DNA of 10,114 bases. Origin: an uncultured Lachnospiraceae bacterium (GTDB lineage: Bacteria; Bacillota; Clostridia; Lachnospirales; Lachnospiraceae). The notes beneath the pieces were generated by a model. That model searched no databases. It worked only from the letters and a program-made list of their open reading frames with translations, and was not told where the DNA came from. The position numbers were made by a program, and so were the translations under genes. Each line of letters starts with the position of its first letter. Position 1 is the stretch's first letter. Location of the stretch: assembly GCA_902783935.1 (NCBI GenBank), contig CACZTA010000055.1, positions 1 through 10,114 on the forward strand, written 5' to 3'. Positions 1 to 6,514 of the stretch are shown here, piece by piece.

Positions 1-677
1 GCCAGCGCGATGGCAGCATCTCTCTCAGCTTCGGCAGTCAGAATTTTGGCCTGCTTGTCACCTTCCGCTCTCGAGACAACCGCCTCCTGATGCGCCTGCG
101 CTTCAAGAACGGTCTGGCGTCTCTCACGCTCTGCGCGCATCTGCTTGGTCATGACTTCCTCAATTTCCTTCGGAGGCGTGATATTCTTCAGCTCAACTCT
201 TGTTACCTTGATGCCCCACGGATCGGTCGCCACATCGAGAATCGCTTCCATCTTCTTGTTGATGGCATCACGGCTCGTCAGCGTCTGGTCCAGTTCCATC
301 TCACCGATAATATTTCTCAGGGTTGTGGCGGAAAGATTCTGAAGACCGGAAATCGGGCTCTCAACGCCGTATGTGTACAGCTTCGGGTCGAATACCCTTG
401 CAAATACGACCGAATCTATGGAAATCGTGACATTATCCTTTGTGATCACCGGCTGAGGCGGGAAATCCAGCACCTGCTCCTTCAGCGATACTTTTCTTAC
501 AATCCGCTCAAAGAACGGGATCTTGAAATGCAGGCCGGCATCCCATACGCATTTAAATCGTCCGAGATTCTCAAGGACAAACGCCTGGCCCTGCGGCACA
601 ATCCTGATGCAGCTGAGCACGACCCATATGAGGACAATAATCAGGACAATAATAAGAATAAATGAAAGGTTAATCAT
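1..677 (-). CDS. SPFH/stomatin-family membrane protein (QmcA/YbbK-like), 3' end cut by window
   Basis: Translated from the minus strand, 225 codons are open from an ATG at 675-677 to the window edge with no stop. Residues 3-23 are a hydrophobic N-terminal anchor. IVPQGQAFVLENLGRF (about 26-41) matches the opening of the SPFH (band 7) domain, which continues to about residue 180, including PPQPVITKDNVTISID and ATTLRNIIGEMELDQTL. From about residue 170 it becomes a charged Ala/Glu/Lys/Arg-rich stretch (AERERRQTVLEAQAHQEA) typical of the coiled coil after this domain. Family members form membrane-attached oligomers linked to membrane microdomains and quality control; the exact role is unknown. 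The start is set by a GGAGGAGGTGG ribosome site at 682-692. It begins 18 nt after the stop of the UPF0173 gene, so the two are probably co-transcribed. The family is secure from sequence; the subfamily is less so. A partner such as NfeD, if any, would lie outside the window. Confidence 0.9.
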   Translation of the reverse strand, partial: MINLSFILIIVLIIVLIWVVLSCIRIVPQGQAFVLENLGRFKCVWDAGLHFKIPFFERIVRKVSLKEQVLDFPPQPVITKDNVTISIDSVVFARVFDPKLYTYGVESPISGLQNLSATTLRNIIGEMELDQTLTSRDAINKKMEAILDVATDPWGIKVTRVELKNITPPKEIEEVMTKQMRAERERRQTVLEAQAHQEAVVSRAEGDKQAKILTAEAERDAAIAL

Positions 678-695
678 AAAACCACCTCCTCCGGT

Positions 696-1361
696 TTATA
701 ATTCCAGCGATTCGCCGGGCTTCAGAACAGCTCCGTTCAGCCCTTCGGCTGCCAGGGCGCTGACAAACGCATCTCCGTCCTGGGAAATGTGCGGGAATGT
801 ATTATAATGCATCGGAATAGTCAGGCCGGCCTTAATCATTTCTGCCGCACGGAGTGCATCTTCCGGTCCCATGGTATAATAATCGCCGATCGGAAGAAGG
901 GCAGCATCGATATGCTCCGCTTCCAGAAGCTGCATATCTGTCATAAGCGCGGTATCTCCCGCGTGATAAATCTTCTTTCCGCCGATTTCGAAAACAAATC
1001 CTGATGACAGGGTGCCGGGTGCCCCGCTTCCGTGAATAGCCTGGAAAAACTTTGCGCGGCCGAACGGGAAACGGATCCAGCCGCCCATATTCCCGGCCTC
1101 TACCTTCAGGCCCTTTCCGTTAAATACCGCTTCGGCAAGGTCCACGCTCGTGCATACGACTGCCCCTGTGCGTTCGGCGATCTGTACCGCATCACCGAGA
1201 TGATCGCCGTGCCCGTGCGTCACAAAAACATAGTCTGCTTCAATTTCTTCAGGCGCGGCAGCGGCGGCAGGGTTACCGGTCAGAAACGGATCTACGATCA
1301 GCTTCGCCGTTCCGTCGTCAATCACAAAACACGCATGTCCGAGAAATGTTAATTTCACCAT
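696..1361 (-). CDS. UPF0173 metal-dependent hydrolase (metallo-beta-lactamase fold)
   Basis: A 221-residue protein, close to the usual length of UPF0173 proteins. It opens MVKLTFLGHACF and carries the metal-binding signature HGHGDH (His49, His51, Asp53, His54), with further likely ligands at His110, Asp136 (YHAGDT) and His185 (PMHYNTFP). These fit a soluble binuclear-metal hydrolase of the metallo-beta-lactamase superfamily (YtkL-like). The natural substrate of this family is not established. I chose the ATG at 1359-1361 because GGAG at 1370-1373 lies 8 nt upstream and the conserved domain starts right there. An upstream in-frame ATG at 1538 would run the reading frame through a tRNA gene and is rejected. 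A promoter at 1419-1447 precedes it, and the SPFH gene follows after 18 nt. The relation of the hydrolase to the SPFH protein is unknown. Confidence 0.9.
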   Translation of the reverse strand: MVKLTFLGHACFVIDDGTAKLIVDPFLTGNPAAAAAPEEIEADYVFVTHGHGDHLGDAVQIAERTGAVVCTSVDLAEAVFNGKGLKVEAGNMGGWIRFPFGRAKFFQAIHGSGAPGTLSSGFVFEIGGKKIYHAGDTALMTDMQLLEAEHIDAALLPIGDYYTMGPEDALRAAEMIKAGLTIPMHYNTFPHISQDGDAFVSALAAEGLNGAVLKPGESLEL

Positions 1362-1418
1362 AATCTCTTCTCCTTTCACGCCGGCATACCGCAGATTGCT
1401 CCTGCCGGAACTGACTAT

Positions 1419-1447
1419 ATTATAGCAAGATAAAAGATACCTGTCAC
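1419..1447 (-). promoter_or_regulatory. Promoter of the UPF0173-SPFH operon
   Basis: On the minus strand, GTGACA (1442-1447) and a perfect TATAAT (1419-1424) are separated by 17 nt. The -10 box is preceded by TGC, an extended -10. This fits a housekeeping sigma-A promoter with a transcript start near 1412 and a leader of about 50 nt before the hydrolase ATG. The -35 box lies within the palindrome at 1434-1465. The assignment rests on consensus match and position only. Confidence 0.7.
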
Positions 1448-1465
1448 CATGGTGACAGGTATCTT
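1431..1465 (-). terminator. Perfect 32-bp palindrome, probable terminator of the tRNA-Pro transcript
   Basis: Bases 1434-1465 are a perfect palindrome (left half AAGATACCTGTCACCA). As RNA it would form a 14-bp stem closed by CAUG. On the minus strand the stem ends in CTTTTAT, a short U-rich tail that suits a Rho-independent terminator 16 nt after the tRNA. The plus-strand exit (CATAAATAAG) has no U tract, so it would not terminate in that direction. The same bases contain the -35 box of the next promoter, so an operator role is also possible. Confidence 0.65.
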
Positions 1466-1480
1466 CATAAATAAGAAAAA

Positions 1481-1554
1481 TCGGGGCAGTGAGATTTGAA
1501 CTCACGACCTCACGGCCCCCAGCCGTGCGCGCTACCAAGCTACGCCATACCCCG
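1481..1554 (-). tRNA. tRNA-Pro, anticodon GGG
   Basis: The minus strand folds into a complete 74-nt cloverleaf. The acceptor stem is CGGGGTA paired with TGCCCCG (one T-G wobble) and discriminator A. The D arm is GCGT/GCGC around AGCTTGGTA. The anticodon stem is CACGG/CCGTG with loop CTGGGGG, giving anticodon GGG (proline, codons CCC and CCU). The variable loop is AGGTC, and the T arm is GTGAG/CTCAC with loop TTCAAAT. The 3' CCA is not encoded; the genome reads TTTTT there, so CCA must be added after transcription. A promoter lies immediately upstream and a palindrome immediately downstream, so it appears to be a single-gene unit. Confidence 0.96.
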
Positions 1555-1565
1555 ACGCAACCCCT

Positions 1566-1594
1566 ATTATGCCTTTTCCGGCAGGGTTTGTCAA
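1566..1594 (-). promoter_or_regulatory. Promoter of tRNA-Pro
   Basis: On the minus strand a perfect TTGACA (1589-1594) is followed after 17 nt by CATAAT (1566-1571), five of six matches to the -10 consensus. Transcription would start near 1559-1560, about 5 nt before the tRNA. The -35 box begins 5 nt after the resC stop, so promoter and tRNA are packed directly against the end of that gene. Confidence 0.8.
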
Positions 1595-1598
1595 GGGA

Positions 1599-2429
1599 TT
1601 ACGCATAACTGTGGATGCCCGGCAGGAAGGTGTTCACACCCAGATAGGTAAAGAGCACGCAGATAAATCCGATCACGGCAAAGACCGCCGCACTCCTGCC
1701 CCTCCATCCTCTGCGGATTCGCATATGCAGGTACAGCGCATAAATCAGCCATGTGATCAGCGACCATGTTTCCTTCGGATCCCAGGACCAGTAGCTTCCC
1801 CATGCCCTCTCCGCCCATATGGATCCGGTGACGATACAGAACGTCAGAAACAGCAGTCCGAGCGAAACAGCCCTGTAGCCGATGACATCCAGTTTTTCCT
1901 CTGCCGGAATATGCTGGTCAAGAAAGCTCCCTTCGCCGACCTTTCCGCGAAGCAGGAAAATCAGGGCCAGAACAAATGATACCCCGAAGGACCCGTAGGC
2001 AATAATCGCGGTCGACACATGGAATGCAAGCCAGTTGCTTCTGAGTGCGGGCATAAGCTCATGAACATCCTTGCTCTGCATCGCGGCATAGCCGATAATC
2101 AGGAAAATAACCGGCGCGGCAAATGCACCGAGCACATGAAAACGGTACTTTCTGATAAAAATCAGGCTCACCAGGCAGAGCCCCCATGCAAAACAGGTCG
2201 CGAACTCATACTGGTTTGTCAGCGGCAGCCTGCCTGCGCCGATTCCTCTCACAATAAGGGCTGCCGTATGCAGGCAGAAGCCCAGTGTCATGCCAAGATT
2301 GGCAATCAGCGCTGCTTTCTCATTTTTCGAAATGATAAACGCAAAATAAACGATCATCGAGGCAAAATAGAGCAGCATGGTGACGGTAAACAAAGTGTTT
2401 TCAATATTTAAAAACTTATCTGCTGTCAT
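1599..2429 (-). CDS. resC: Cytochrome c biogenesis protein ResC/CcsA (haem-handling subunit of System II synthase)
   Basis: This 276-residue multi-spanning protein carries the haem-binding WWD signature of the HemeHandling family at 210-220 (W210, G211, W214, W216, D217, E220), followed by TWSLITWLIYALYLH. Candidate haem-ligand histidines are H54, H137 and H273 (C-terminal PGIHSYA, highly conserved in the family). With ResB it forms the System II synthase that exports haem across the membrane and joins it to CxxCH cysteines of secreted apocytochromes. The ATG overlaps the resB TGA as ATGA at 2426-2429, and GGGGAGG at 2437-2443 serves as ribosome site, so translation is probably coupled. Known System II sets also need thiol-reducing CcdA and ResA, which are not in this window. 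No terminator is seen in the 44 nt before the tRNA, so some read-through into the tRNA is possible. The gene is also called ccsA or ccsB. Confidence 0.95.
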   Translation of the reverse strand: MTADKFLNIENTLFTVTMLLYFASMIVYFAFIISKNEKAALIANLGMTLGFCLHTAALIVRGIGAGRLPLTNQYEFATCFAWGLCLVSLIFIRKYRFHVLGAFAAPVIFLIIGYAAMQSKDVHELMPALRSNWLAFHVSTAIIAYGSFGVSFVLALIFLLRGKVGEGSFLDQHIPAEEKLDVIGYRAVSLGLLFLTFCIVTGSIWAERAWGSYWSWDPKETWSLITWLIYALYLHMRIRRGWRGRSAAVFAVIGFICVLFTYLGVNTFLPGIHSYA

Positions 2430-3709
2430 TCCTTATCCTCCCCAACCTGTACATATCCGTATTTTCCGGCTTCTTCCATAAAGCGGTCCCTGAAAAGGAC
2501 ACCGCCTTTCCGGCTGCCCGCTTCAACAGTCCAGTTCCCTTCCTGGTCCTGCTCCGCGCGGATCCACGCAGACTGAATATAAAATGCAAGGATCAGGCCG
2601 GCCAGGGTGACAAGGCCGCCGGCCAGGGCGACCGGGGCAAACGGATCCTTCCTGATCTGGATCAGCGTATACGGCTGCGGGGACGCAAATGATACCGAAT
2701 ACTCGTCGATTGTCAGCACCTCTTCCTTCTCAAGCACACCCATACCGAGCATCTGGCCCTGATAAAACGCAGAGTACAGATAAGCCGGATTTTTAAGCTC
2801 TGAGGAAGCCGTCATCGGCCCCTGGCCCTCAACCATCACATAGTCCGGATAAAACGCATTGAAAAGGATAACAAGATCCTGTTTGTCTTTGACCGGCAGA
2901 TAGTTTCCGGCACAGACTGTTTCCGTCTGAAGTGCCTCTCCGTCTTTCGTGATATTGACATCGGCTGCCCAGCCGGTTGAATTCTGGTAGAATTTCATTC
3001 CGAACATCTTCGCGGGAGCATTTACCGCAACCGTTCCGCTCTCGGACGTTCCTTCAGATGCATTCCGGACGGTGATTTCCGATGAATACTGCTGTACCGT
3101 ATCGTCATTCCGCAGATCAATATCAAATTTATCGATTGTGACAATATAACTGGTATCACCGACTGCCAGTGACTGTCCCGGAACCCCGTATACCGTGTAT
3201 TCCTGCTTAAGTGACTGGCCGAGCCCGAACCCGATGATCACGAGAAGGATTCCCAGATGACACACCCAGGCACCCCATATACCTGCCCTGTTTTTGAATG
3301 CATACATGCCGGATTCCGACCGGATGATCCGCCTGAACTGAAGTTTTCTGAACAGCTTCTCCGGATCTTCCGTCCCGGTACAGCTGCCTGATGCCTTATA
3401 TTTCCGGATTTCTTCTTCACTGCCTGCCCTTTTCCATCTTCTGATGAGGGACGGCAGTCTCAGGACATTGCACAGAAGCAGGTTCAGACACAGGAACCCG
3501 GTCAGGACGATAAACCACAGACTGTGGAAGACATCATCCAGATGCAGGGCCAGGATCAGGCCGGCTGTGCGTTCCGAATACTCTCCGGCATACCATGCGG
3601 CAGTCTGTCCCTGCGTAATAAAACTGCCCGCTGCACAGGCAGCGATCAGAACAAGCAGCAGAATAACGGCAAACTTCATTGAACTCAAATAATTCCAAGC
3701 TTTTTTCAA
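2426..3709 (-). CDS. resB: Cytochrome c biogenesis protein ResB (Ccs1)
   Basis: A 427-residue ResB-family protein. The N-terminus KKAWNYLSSMKFAVILLLVL is typical. Membrane segments are near 13-33, 62-84 and 144-165 (TM3 with H151), and the last is near 357-378. Between TM3 and TM4 lies an extracytoplasmic domain of about 190 residues, as the family requires. It works with ResC to ligate haem to apocytochromes outside the membrane. The start codon is TTG at 3707-3709, placed 7 nt after AAAGGGTGG (3717-3725). The next in-frame ATG (residue 11) lacks a ribosome site and would cut the conserved SSMK segment. The rare start may lower its yield relative to nrfA, and a hairpin occupies the gap upstream. 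Its position beside nrfA suggests a main job in NrfA maturation; this is inference. Confidence 0.94.
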   Translation of the reverse strand: MKKAWNYLSSMKFAVILLLVLIAACAAGSFITQGQTAAWYAGEYSERTAGLILALHLDDVFHSLWFIVLTGFLCLNLLLCNVLRLPSLIRRWKRAGSEEEIRKYKASGSCTGTEDPEKLFRKLQFRRIIRSESGMYAFKNRAGIWGAWVCHLGILLVIIGFGLGQSLKQEYTVYGVPGQSLAVGDTSYIVTIDKFDIDLRNDDTVQQYSSEITVRNASEGTSESGTVAVNAPAKMFGMKFYQNSTGWAADVNITKDGEALQTETVCAGNYLPVKDKQDLVILFNAFYPDYVMVEGQGPMTASSELKNPAYLYSAFYQGQMLGMGVLEKEEVLTIDEYSVSFASPQPYTLIQIRKDPFAPVALAGGLVTLAGLILAFYIQSAWIRAEQDQEGNWTVEAGSRKGGVLFRDRFMEEAGKYGYVQVGEDKE

Positions 3710-3716
3710 ATTATTT

Positions 3717-3725
3717 CCACCCTTT
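3717..3725 (-). promoter_or_regulatory. Ribosome binding site that decides the TTG start of resB
   Basis: AAAGGGTGG on the minus strand ends 7 nt before TTG at 3707-3709. It is an imperfect match to AGGAGG, weaker than the sites of the neighbouring genes. It supports the TTG over the ATG 30 nt further in. Confidence 0.65.
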
Positions 3726-3770
3726 CAGTGCACTTACAGTACATCATCCCGGCAGGGCTCTGCTAAACAT

Positions 3771-3816
3771 GTATAAGGCGCCGGCAGCCGGGACAGCCGG
3801 CTTGCTGGCGCCATAC
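3771..3816 (-). other. Strong intercistronic hairpin between nrfA and resB
   Basis: The 132-nt gap between nrfA and resB holds a GC-rich inverted repeat. On the minus strand the GTAT.GGCGCC.GCA.GCCGG arm pairs with CCGGC.TGC.GGCGCC.ATAC around a loop of about 5 nt. That gives about 18 base pairs broken by one A/C mismatch and small bulges. It is followed by ATGTTTAG, not a U tract, so it is a poor intrinsic terminator. It could slow polymerase, block 3' decay or set the ratio of nrfA to resBC mRNA. I see no convincing promoter elsewhere in the gap. Confidence 0.6.
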
Positions 3817-3841
3817 TTTCATCAGTTTGACAGGCCTCGTT

Positions 3842-5119
3842 TTATGCAAGAAGCGCCATCGCTTCGCTGATTTTATTCTCTGATGTGTTCAGGCATTCCT
3901 TGGAAAGAGCGGAATTATGGGCCCCTTCGCTGTTCTCTACATAACAGAAGTCAAAATACCACTGCGCTTCACGATAGAGCTTGCGGACACGGTTCAGGTC
4001 TTCCTCCGGCATCTTTGCTTCCTTAACTGCTTCCGCAAGTGCATCCTTCATTTCTGAAAGCTCGTTGCCGACAACGGTTTCTCTCTCCGTAATTTCAGTC
4101 TGGATGCTGTGTACATAAGAAGCCATGTCCCTGTCCCCGTGGCACTGCACGCAGACCTGGAGGAGTTTCTCATCTTCAAGCGGGCTCACCCACTTATGGC
4201 TGTGATAGACGGTTCCGTCGTCTGCCTGCATCAGAGCCATATGGCAGTCTGCACAGTTCAGCAGGCCAGCATGCTTGCCCGATAGGAAGGTCTCCATCTC
4301 CGGATGCTGCGCTTTCAGCAGCTGGGCTCCGGTACTCTCCTGCGTCCAGTCCGAAAAACCAATCTCATCATAGTAGGCAAGGATCGCAGCGGGCGTCATT
4401 TCTTCGACGGAACTGTACGGCATCGCTGCTTCCTTGGTTCCTTCCCTGAAATAATACTCGATATGGCACTGGCCGCAGGACAGGACAGACGGATCAATAT
4501 TGCCGGCCTCGTCGCCGAGACATTTTGCCACATACGAATGAGTAATTGTGATCTTTCCGCCGTTGCCTGCATCGTTTCCGTGACAGTTGTAGCAGCTGAT
4601 CGGTTCTGTCAGGGAATTGTAAACTTCTTCAAAGTCCATCGTATAGGCGTCTACACCGATGTCATTGACCAACTTTGTGAAATTCGGCGTTTTGCACGTC
4701 AGGCAGTTGGCTGTCGGGTGAGGACGTTCCGTCGCATGGATATCTTCCAGGTCATAATTATGGCCTCTCGCTGACATATAGTCCTTGGCAAAGCCGTAAC
4801 CTTCGTAAATATTCACCAGATACGGAGATTCCTCGAGATAGTCAACTGCAAGACTGTTTTCTTCATTGGCCGCCATCGAAGCAGCCTGGTACGGATAGAT
4901 ATCTTTCCAGTCTTCTGCTGTCACGGTGCCGTCCGGCGCAGACGGCTCAGGAGCAGTCACGTGCAGAGATTCAATATCTTCCCTTGTAAGCTGCTGCCCT
5001 GCCGGTTTCTTCGCTCTGAACATGACGTCAGAACCGTTCTGGATCCCGGACAGCGCGACGATCGATACCGCTACGACAGCTGCTGCACAGACAGATTTTA
5101 AAATTGTTTTATTTCCCAT
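3842..5119 (-). CDS. nrfA: Pentaheme cytochrome c nitrite reductase NrfA (ammonia-forming)
   Basis: A 425-residue protein with five haem motifs: CLTCK (139-143) and four CxxCH motifs at 176-180 (CYNCH), 215-219 (CGQCH), 289-293 (CADCH) and 323-327 (CVQCH). The first-motif lysine as proximal ligand of the catalytic haem is diagnostic of NrfA, which reduces nitrite to ammonium with six electrons outside the membrane. Expected active-site residues are visible: Arg118 (ARGH), Tyr222 after the third motif (HIEYY) and His272 (KAQHPE). Probable calcium ligands are Glu221 and Gln271. Residues 5-26 are a hydrophobic export signal, possibly an uncleaved anchor; there is no lipobox. The ATG has GGAGGTG 4 nt upstream and lies 16 nt after the rnfB stop. 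No nrfH, the usual quinol-oxidising partner, is adjacent. Neighbours suggest Rnf as electron source and ResBC for haem attachment; both are inferences. Confidence 0.95.
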   Translation of the reverse strand: MGNKTILKSVCAAAVVAVSIVALSGIQNGSDVMFRAKKPAGQQLTREDIESLHVTAPEPSAPDGTVTAEDWKDIYPYQAASMAANEENSLAVDYLEESPYLVNIYEGYGFAKDYMSARGHNYDLEDIHATERPHPTANCLTCKTPNFTKLVNDIGVDAYTMDFEEVYNSLTEPISCYNCHGNDAGNGGKITITHSYVAKCLGDEAGNIDPSVLSCGQCHIEYYFREGTKEAAMPYSSVEEMTPAAILAYYDEIGFSDWTQESTGAQLLKAQHPEMETFLSGKHAGLLNCADCHMALMQADDGTVYHSHKWVSPLEDEKLLQVCVQCHGDRDMASYVHSIQTEITERETVVGNELSEMKDALAEAVKEAKMPEEDLNRVRKLYREAQWYFDFCYVENSEGAHNSALSKECLNTSENKISEAMALLA

Positions 5120-5135
5120 TCCGCACCTCCGTCAG

Positions 5136-5924
5136 TCAATTATGGATAATCGATTTCTGAGGACACTTTTCAGCACATTTTCCGCAGTTCGTGCAGAGGG
5201 AGTAATCAATATGGGCAAGACTTCCGTCTACTGTGATGGCTCCGGCTTCACACTGTTTTGTACAGAGCCTGCAGCCGATACATCCGACGGAACAGACAGC
5301 TTTCACATCCTTGCCTTTATCCGGATTCATGCAGCGGACGAATGTCTTCTGCTCATACGGGACAAGCTCAATCAGGTGATTCGGGCACGCCTTTGTGCAC
5401 AGGCCGCAGCCCACGCATGCTTCTTTGTCGACGACAGCCACTCCCTCAGACACGCGGATCGCATTCTGCGGACAGACCTCCGCGCAGCTGCCGTACCCGT
5501 GACAGCCGTAATCGCAGCCCCAGGTCTGTAGACCCGCGAGCGCTGCCGCACGGCAGTCCTGGATTCCGTAGTAATTATTCCTCTTCTTTGTGTTGTCACA
5601 GTTTCCGTTACACCGGACAAATGCAACCTTTCTGGCGGCTGCTTCCGCGGATGTTCCCATGATCTCATTGATTTTTGCCGCGACCGGCGCACCGCCCACC
5701 GGACAGGCTGCCGGGCTTGCTTCTCCTGAAACGATTGCCGCCGCAACCGCGTCACAGCCGGCATATCCGCAGGCACCGCAGTTGTTGCCGGGAAGCACCT
5801 CCCTGACAGCTGTTTCGCGCGGGTCCACCTCAACGCGGAATTTATTGCCGATATAAACGAGGGCAAGACCGACGATCAGGCCGACGATAGCCAGCACAAG
5901 TGTTGCTATGACAATAGCAGTCAT
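5136..5924 (-). CDS. rnfB: Rnf complex subunit B, iron-sulfur ferredoxin-like protein
   Basis: With the ATG at 5922-5924 the product is 262 residues. One N-terminal membrane helix (about 3-25) anchors it on the cytoplasmic side. A [4Fe-4S] domain follows with Cys49, Cys52, Cys57 and Cys74, in the NCGACGYAGCD context conserved in RnfB. Cys105, Cys109 and Cys124 are extra cysteines typical of clostridial RnfB. Two tandem bacterial ferredoxin pairs follow: Cys137/141/147/151 with Cys170/173/176/180, then Cys211/215/218/221/225 with Cys244/247/250/254. RnfB is held to be the entry point for electrons from reduced ferredoxin. I prefer this ATG over an in-frame GTG three codons earlier because that GTG lies inside the ribosome site. 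The gene begins 14 nt after rnfA and ends 16 nt before nrfA, making it the physical link between Rnf and the nitrite reductase gene. Confidence 0.96.
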   Translation of the reverse strand: MTAIVIATLVLAIVGLIVGLALVYIGNKFRVEVDPRETAVREVLPGNNCGACGYAGCDAVAAAIVSGEASPAACPVGGAPVAAKINEIMGTSAEAAARKVAFVRCNGNCDNTKKRNNYYGIQDCRAAALAGLQTWGCDYGCHGYGSCAEVCPQNAIRVSEGVAVVDKEACVGCGLCTKACPNHLIELVPYEQKTFVRCMNPDKGKDVKAVCSVGCIGCRLCTKQCEAGAITVDGSLAHIDYSLCTNCGKCAEKCPQKSIIHN

Positions 5925-5930
5925 GTTCTC

Positions 5931-5938
5931 CACCTCCC
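5931..5938 (-). promoter_or_regulatory. Ribosome binding site that decides the rnfB start
   Basis: GGGAGGTG on the minus strand, with GGAGG at 5933-5937, lies 8 nt before the ATG at 5924. The alternative in-frame GTG at 5931-5933 is part of this site, so it cannot also be the start. Confidence 0.8.
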
Positions 5939-6514
5939 TTAAGACAGGCCGCCAAAGCCCATGAATGCAATTGACATCAGTGCAGCGGAGAGAAGGACAA
6001 CCGGAGCCCCGCGGAACGGAGCCGGGATATCAGACTCATTGATTCTCGCACGGATTCCGGCGAGCATGACGATCGCGATCGTATAACCTACAGCTGTGCC
6101 GAAGCCGGCAAATACGCTCTGGATGAAATTATACTCATCCTGGACATTTGTCAGGGCGACGCCGAGAACAGCGCAGTTCGTCGTGATCAGCGGCAGATAG
6201 ATGCCGAGCGCGCGGTAAAGTCCCGGAGAGGTTTTCTTCAGGAACATTTCCACGATCTGGACGAGCGCGGCAATGACCAGGATGAAAACGATCGTCTTCA
6301 TGTAGTCAAGATTAAACGGCTTCAGAATAAACGTGTAAAGGATCGAGGCAACTGCAGATGCGATCGTAAGAACGAAGATAACCGCACCGCCGAGGGATGC
6401 CGATGCCTTCAGGTTGTTGGAGACACCTACGAAGGAACAGATTCCGAGAAACTGGTTCAGCACCACGTTATTGATGAGGGCGCAGGTGACGATAATCATA
6501 ATCAGAGAACTCAT
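5939..6514 (-). CDS. rnfA: Rnf complex subunit A, integral membrane protein
   Basis: A 191-residue, almost wholly hydrophobic protein of about six membrane helices, the normal RnfA length. It shows the family landmarks NNVVLNQFLGICSFVGVS (Cys26) and LITTNCAVLGVAL (Cys114). In the RnfA/RnfE (NqrE/NqrD) pair these two cysteines are equivalent to those reported to hold an iron centre between the subunits within the membrane. That centre would carry electrons from RnfB on the inside to the flavins on the outside. The ATG overlaps the rnfE TGA as ATGA, with AGGAGG at 6522-6527, which implies coupled translation. RnfA and RnfE are homologous with opposite topology. No unusual residues were seen. 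Confidence 0.97.
   Translation of the reverse strand: MSSLIMIIVTCALINNVVLNQFLGICSFVGVSNNLKASASLGGAVIFVLTIASAVASILYTFILKPFNLDYMKTIVFILVIAALVQIVEMFLKKTSPGLYRALGIYLPLITTNCAVLGVALTNVQDEYNFIQSVFAGFGTAVGYTIAIVMLAGIRARINESDIPAPFRGAPVVLLSAALMSIAFMGFGGLS

Noticed and set aside
90..665. Plus-strand open frame of 191 codons
   Set aside because: It is antisense to the SPFH gene, whose conserved domain reads cleanly on the minus strand. The plus-strand product resembles nothing and lacks a ribosome site.
1381..1408. CCGGCA/TGCCGG inverted repeat in the hydrolase leader as a riboswitch or attenuator
   Set aside because: The stem is only about 6 bp with a 16-nt loop, and the leader of about 50 nt is too short for a known riboswitch class.
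1362..1538. Upstream in-frame start of the UPF0173 hydrolase, adding 59 residues
   Set aside because: The added segment is translated tRNA-Pro, palindrome and promoter. The conserved domain and a good ribosome site start at 1361.
3771..3816. Hairpin after nrfA as a Rho-independent terminator
   Set aside because: No U tract follows on the minus strand (ATGTTTAG), and resB downstream has no convincing promoter of its own. It is kept as an unassigned hairpin.
3679..3870. Small plus-strand open frame across the nrfA/resB gap
   Set aside because: It reads through the hairpin and into both flanking genes in antisense, with no ribosome site and no recognisable protein features.
5925..5933. GTG at 5931-5933 as the start of rnfB
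   Set aside because: It is part of the GGGAGGTG ribosome site for the ATG at 5924.
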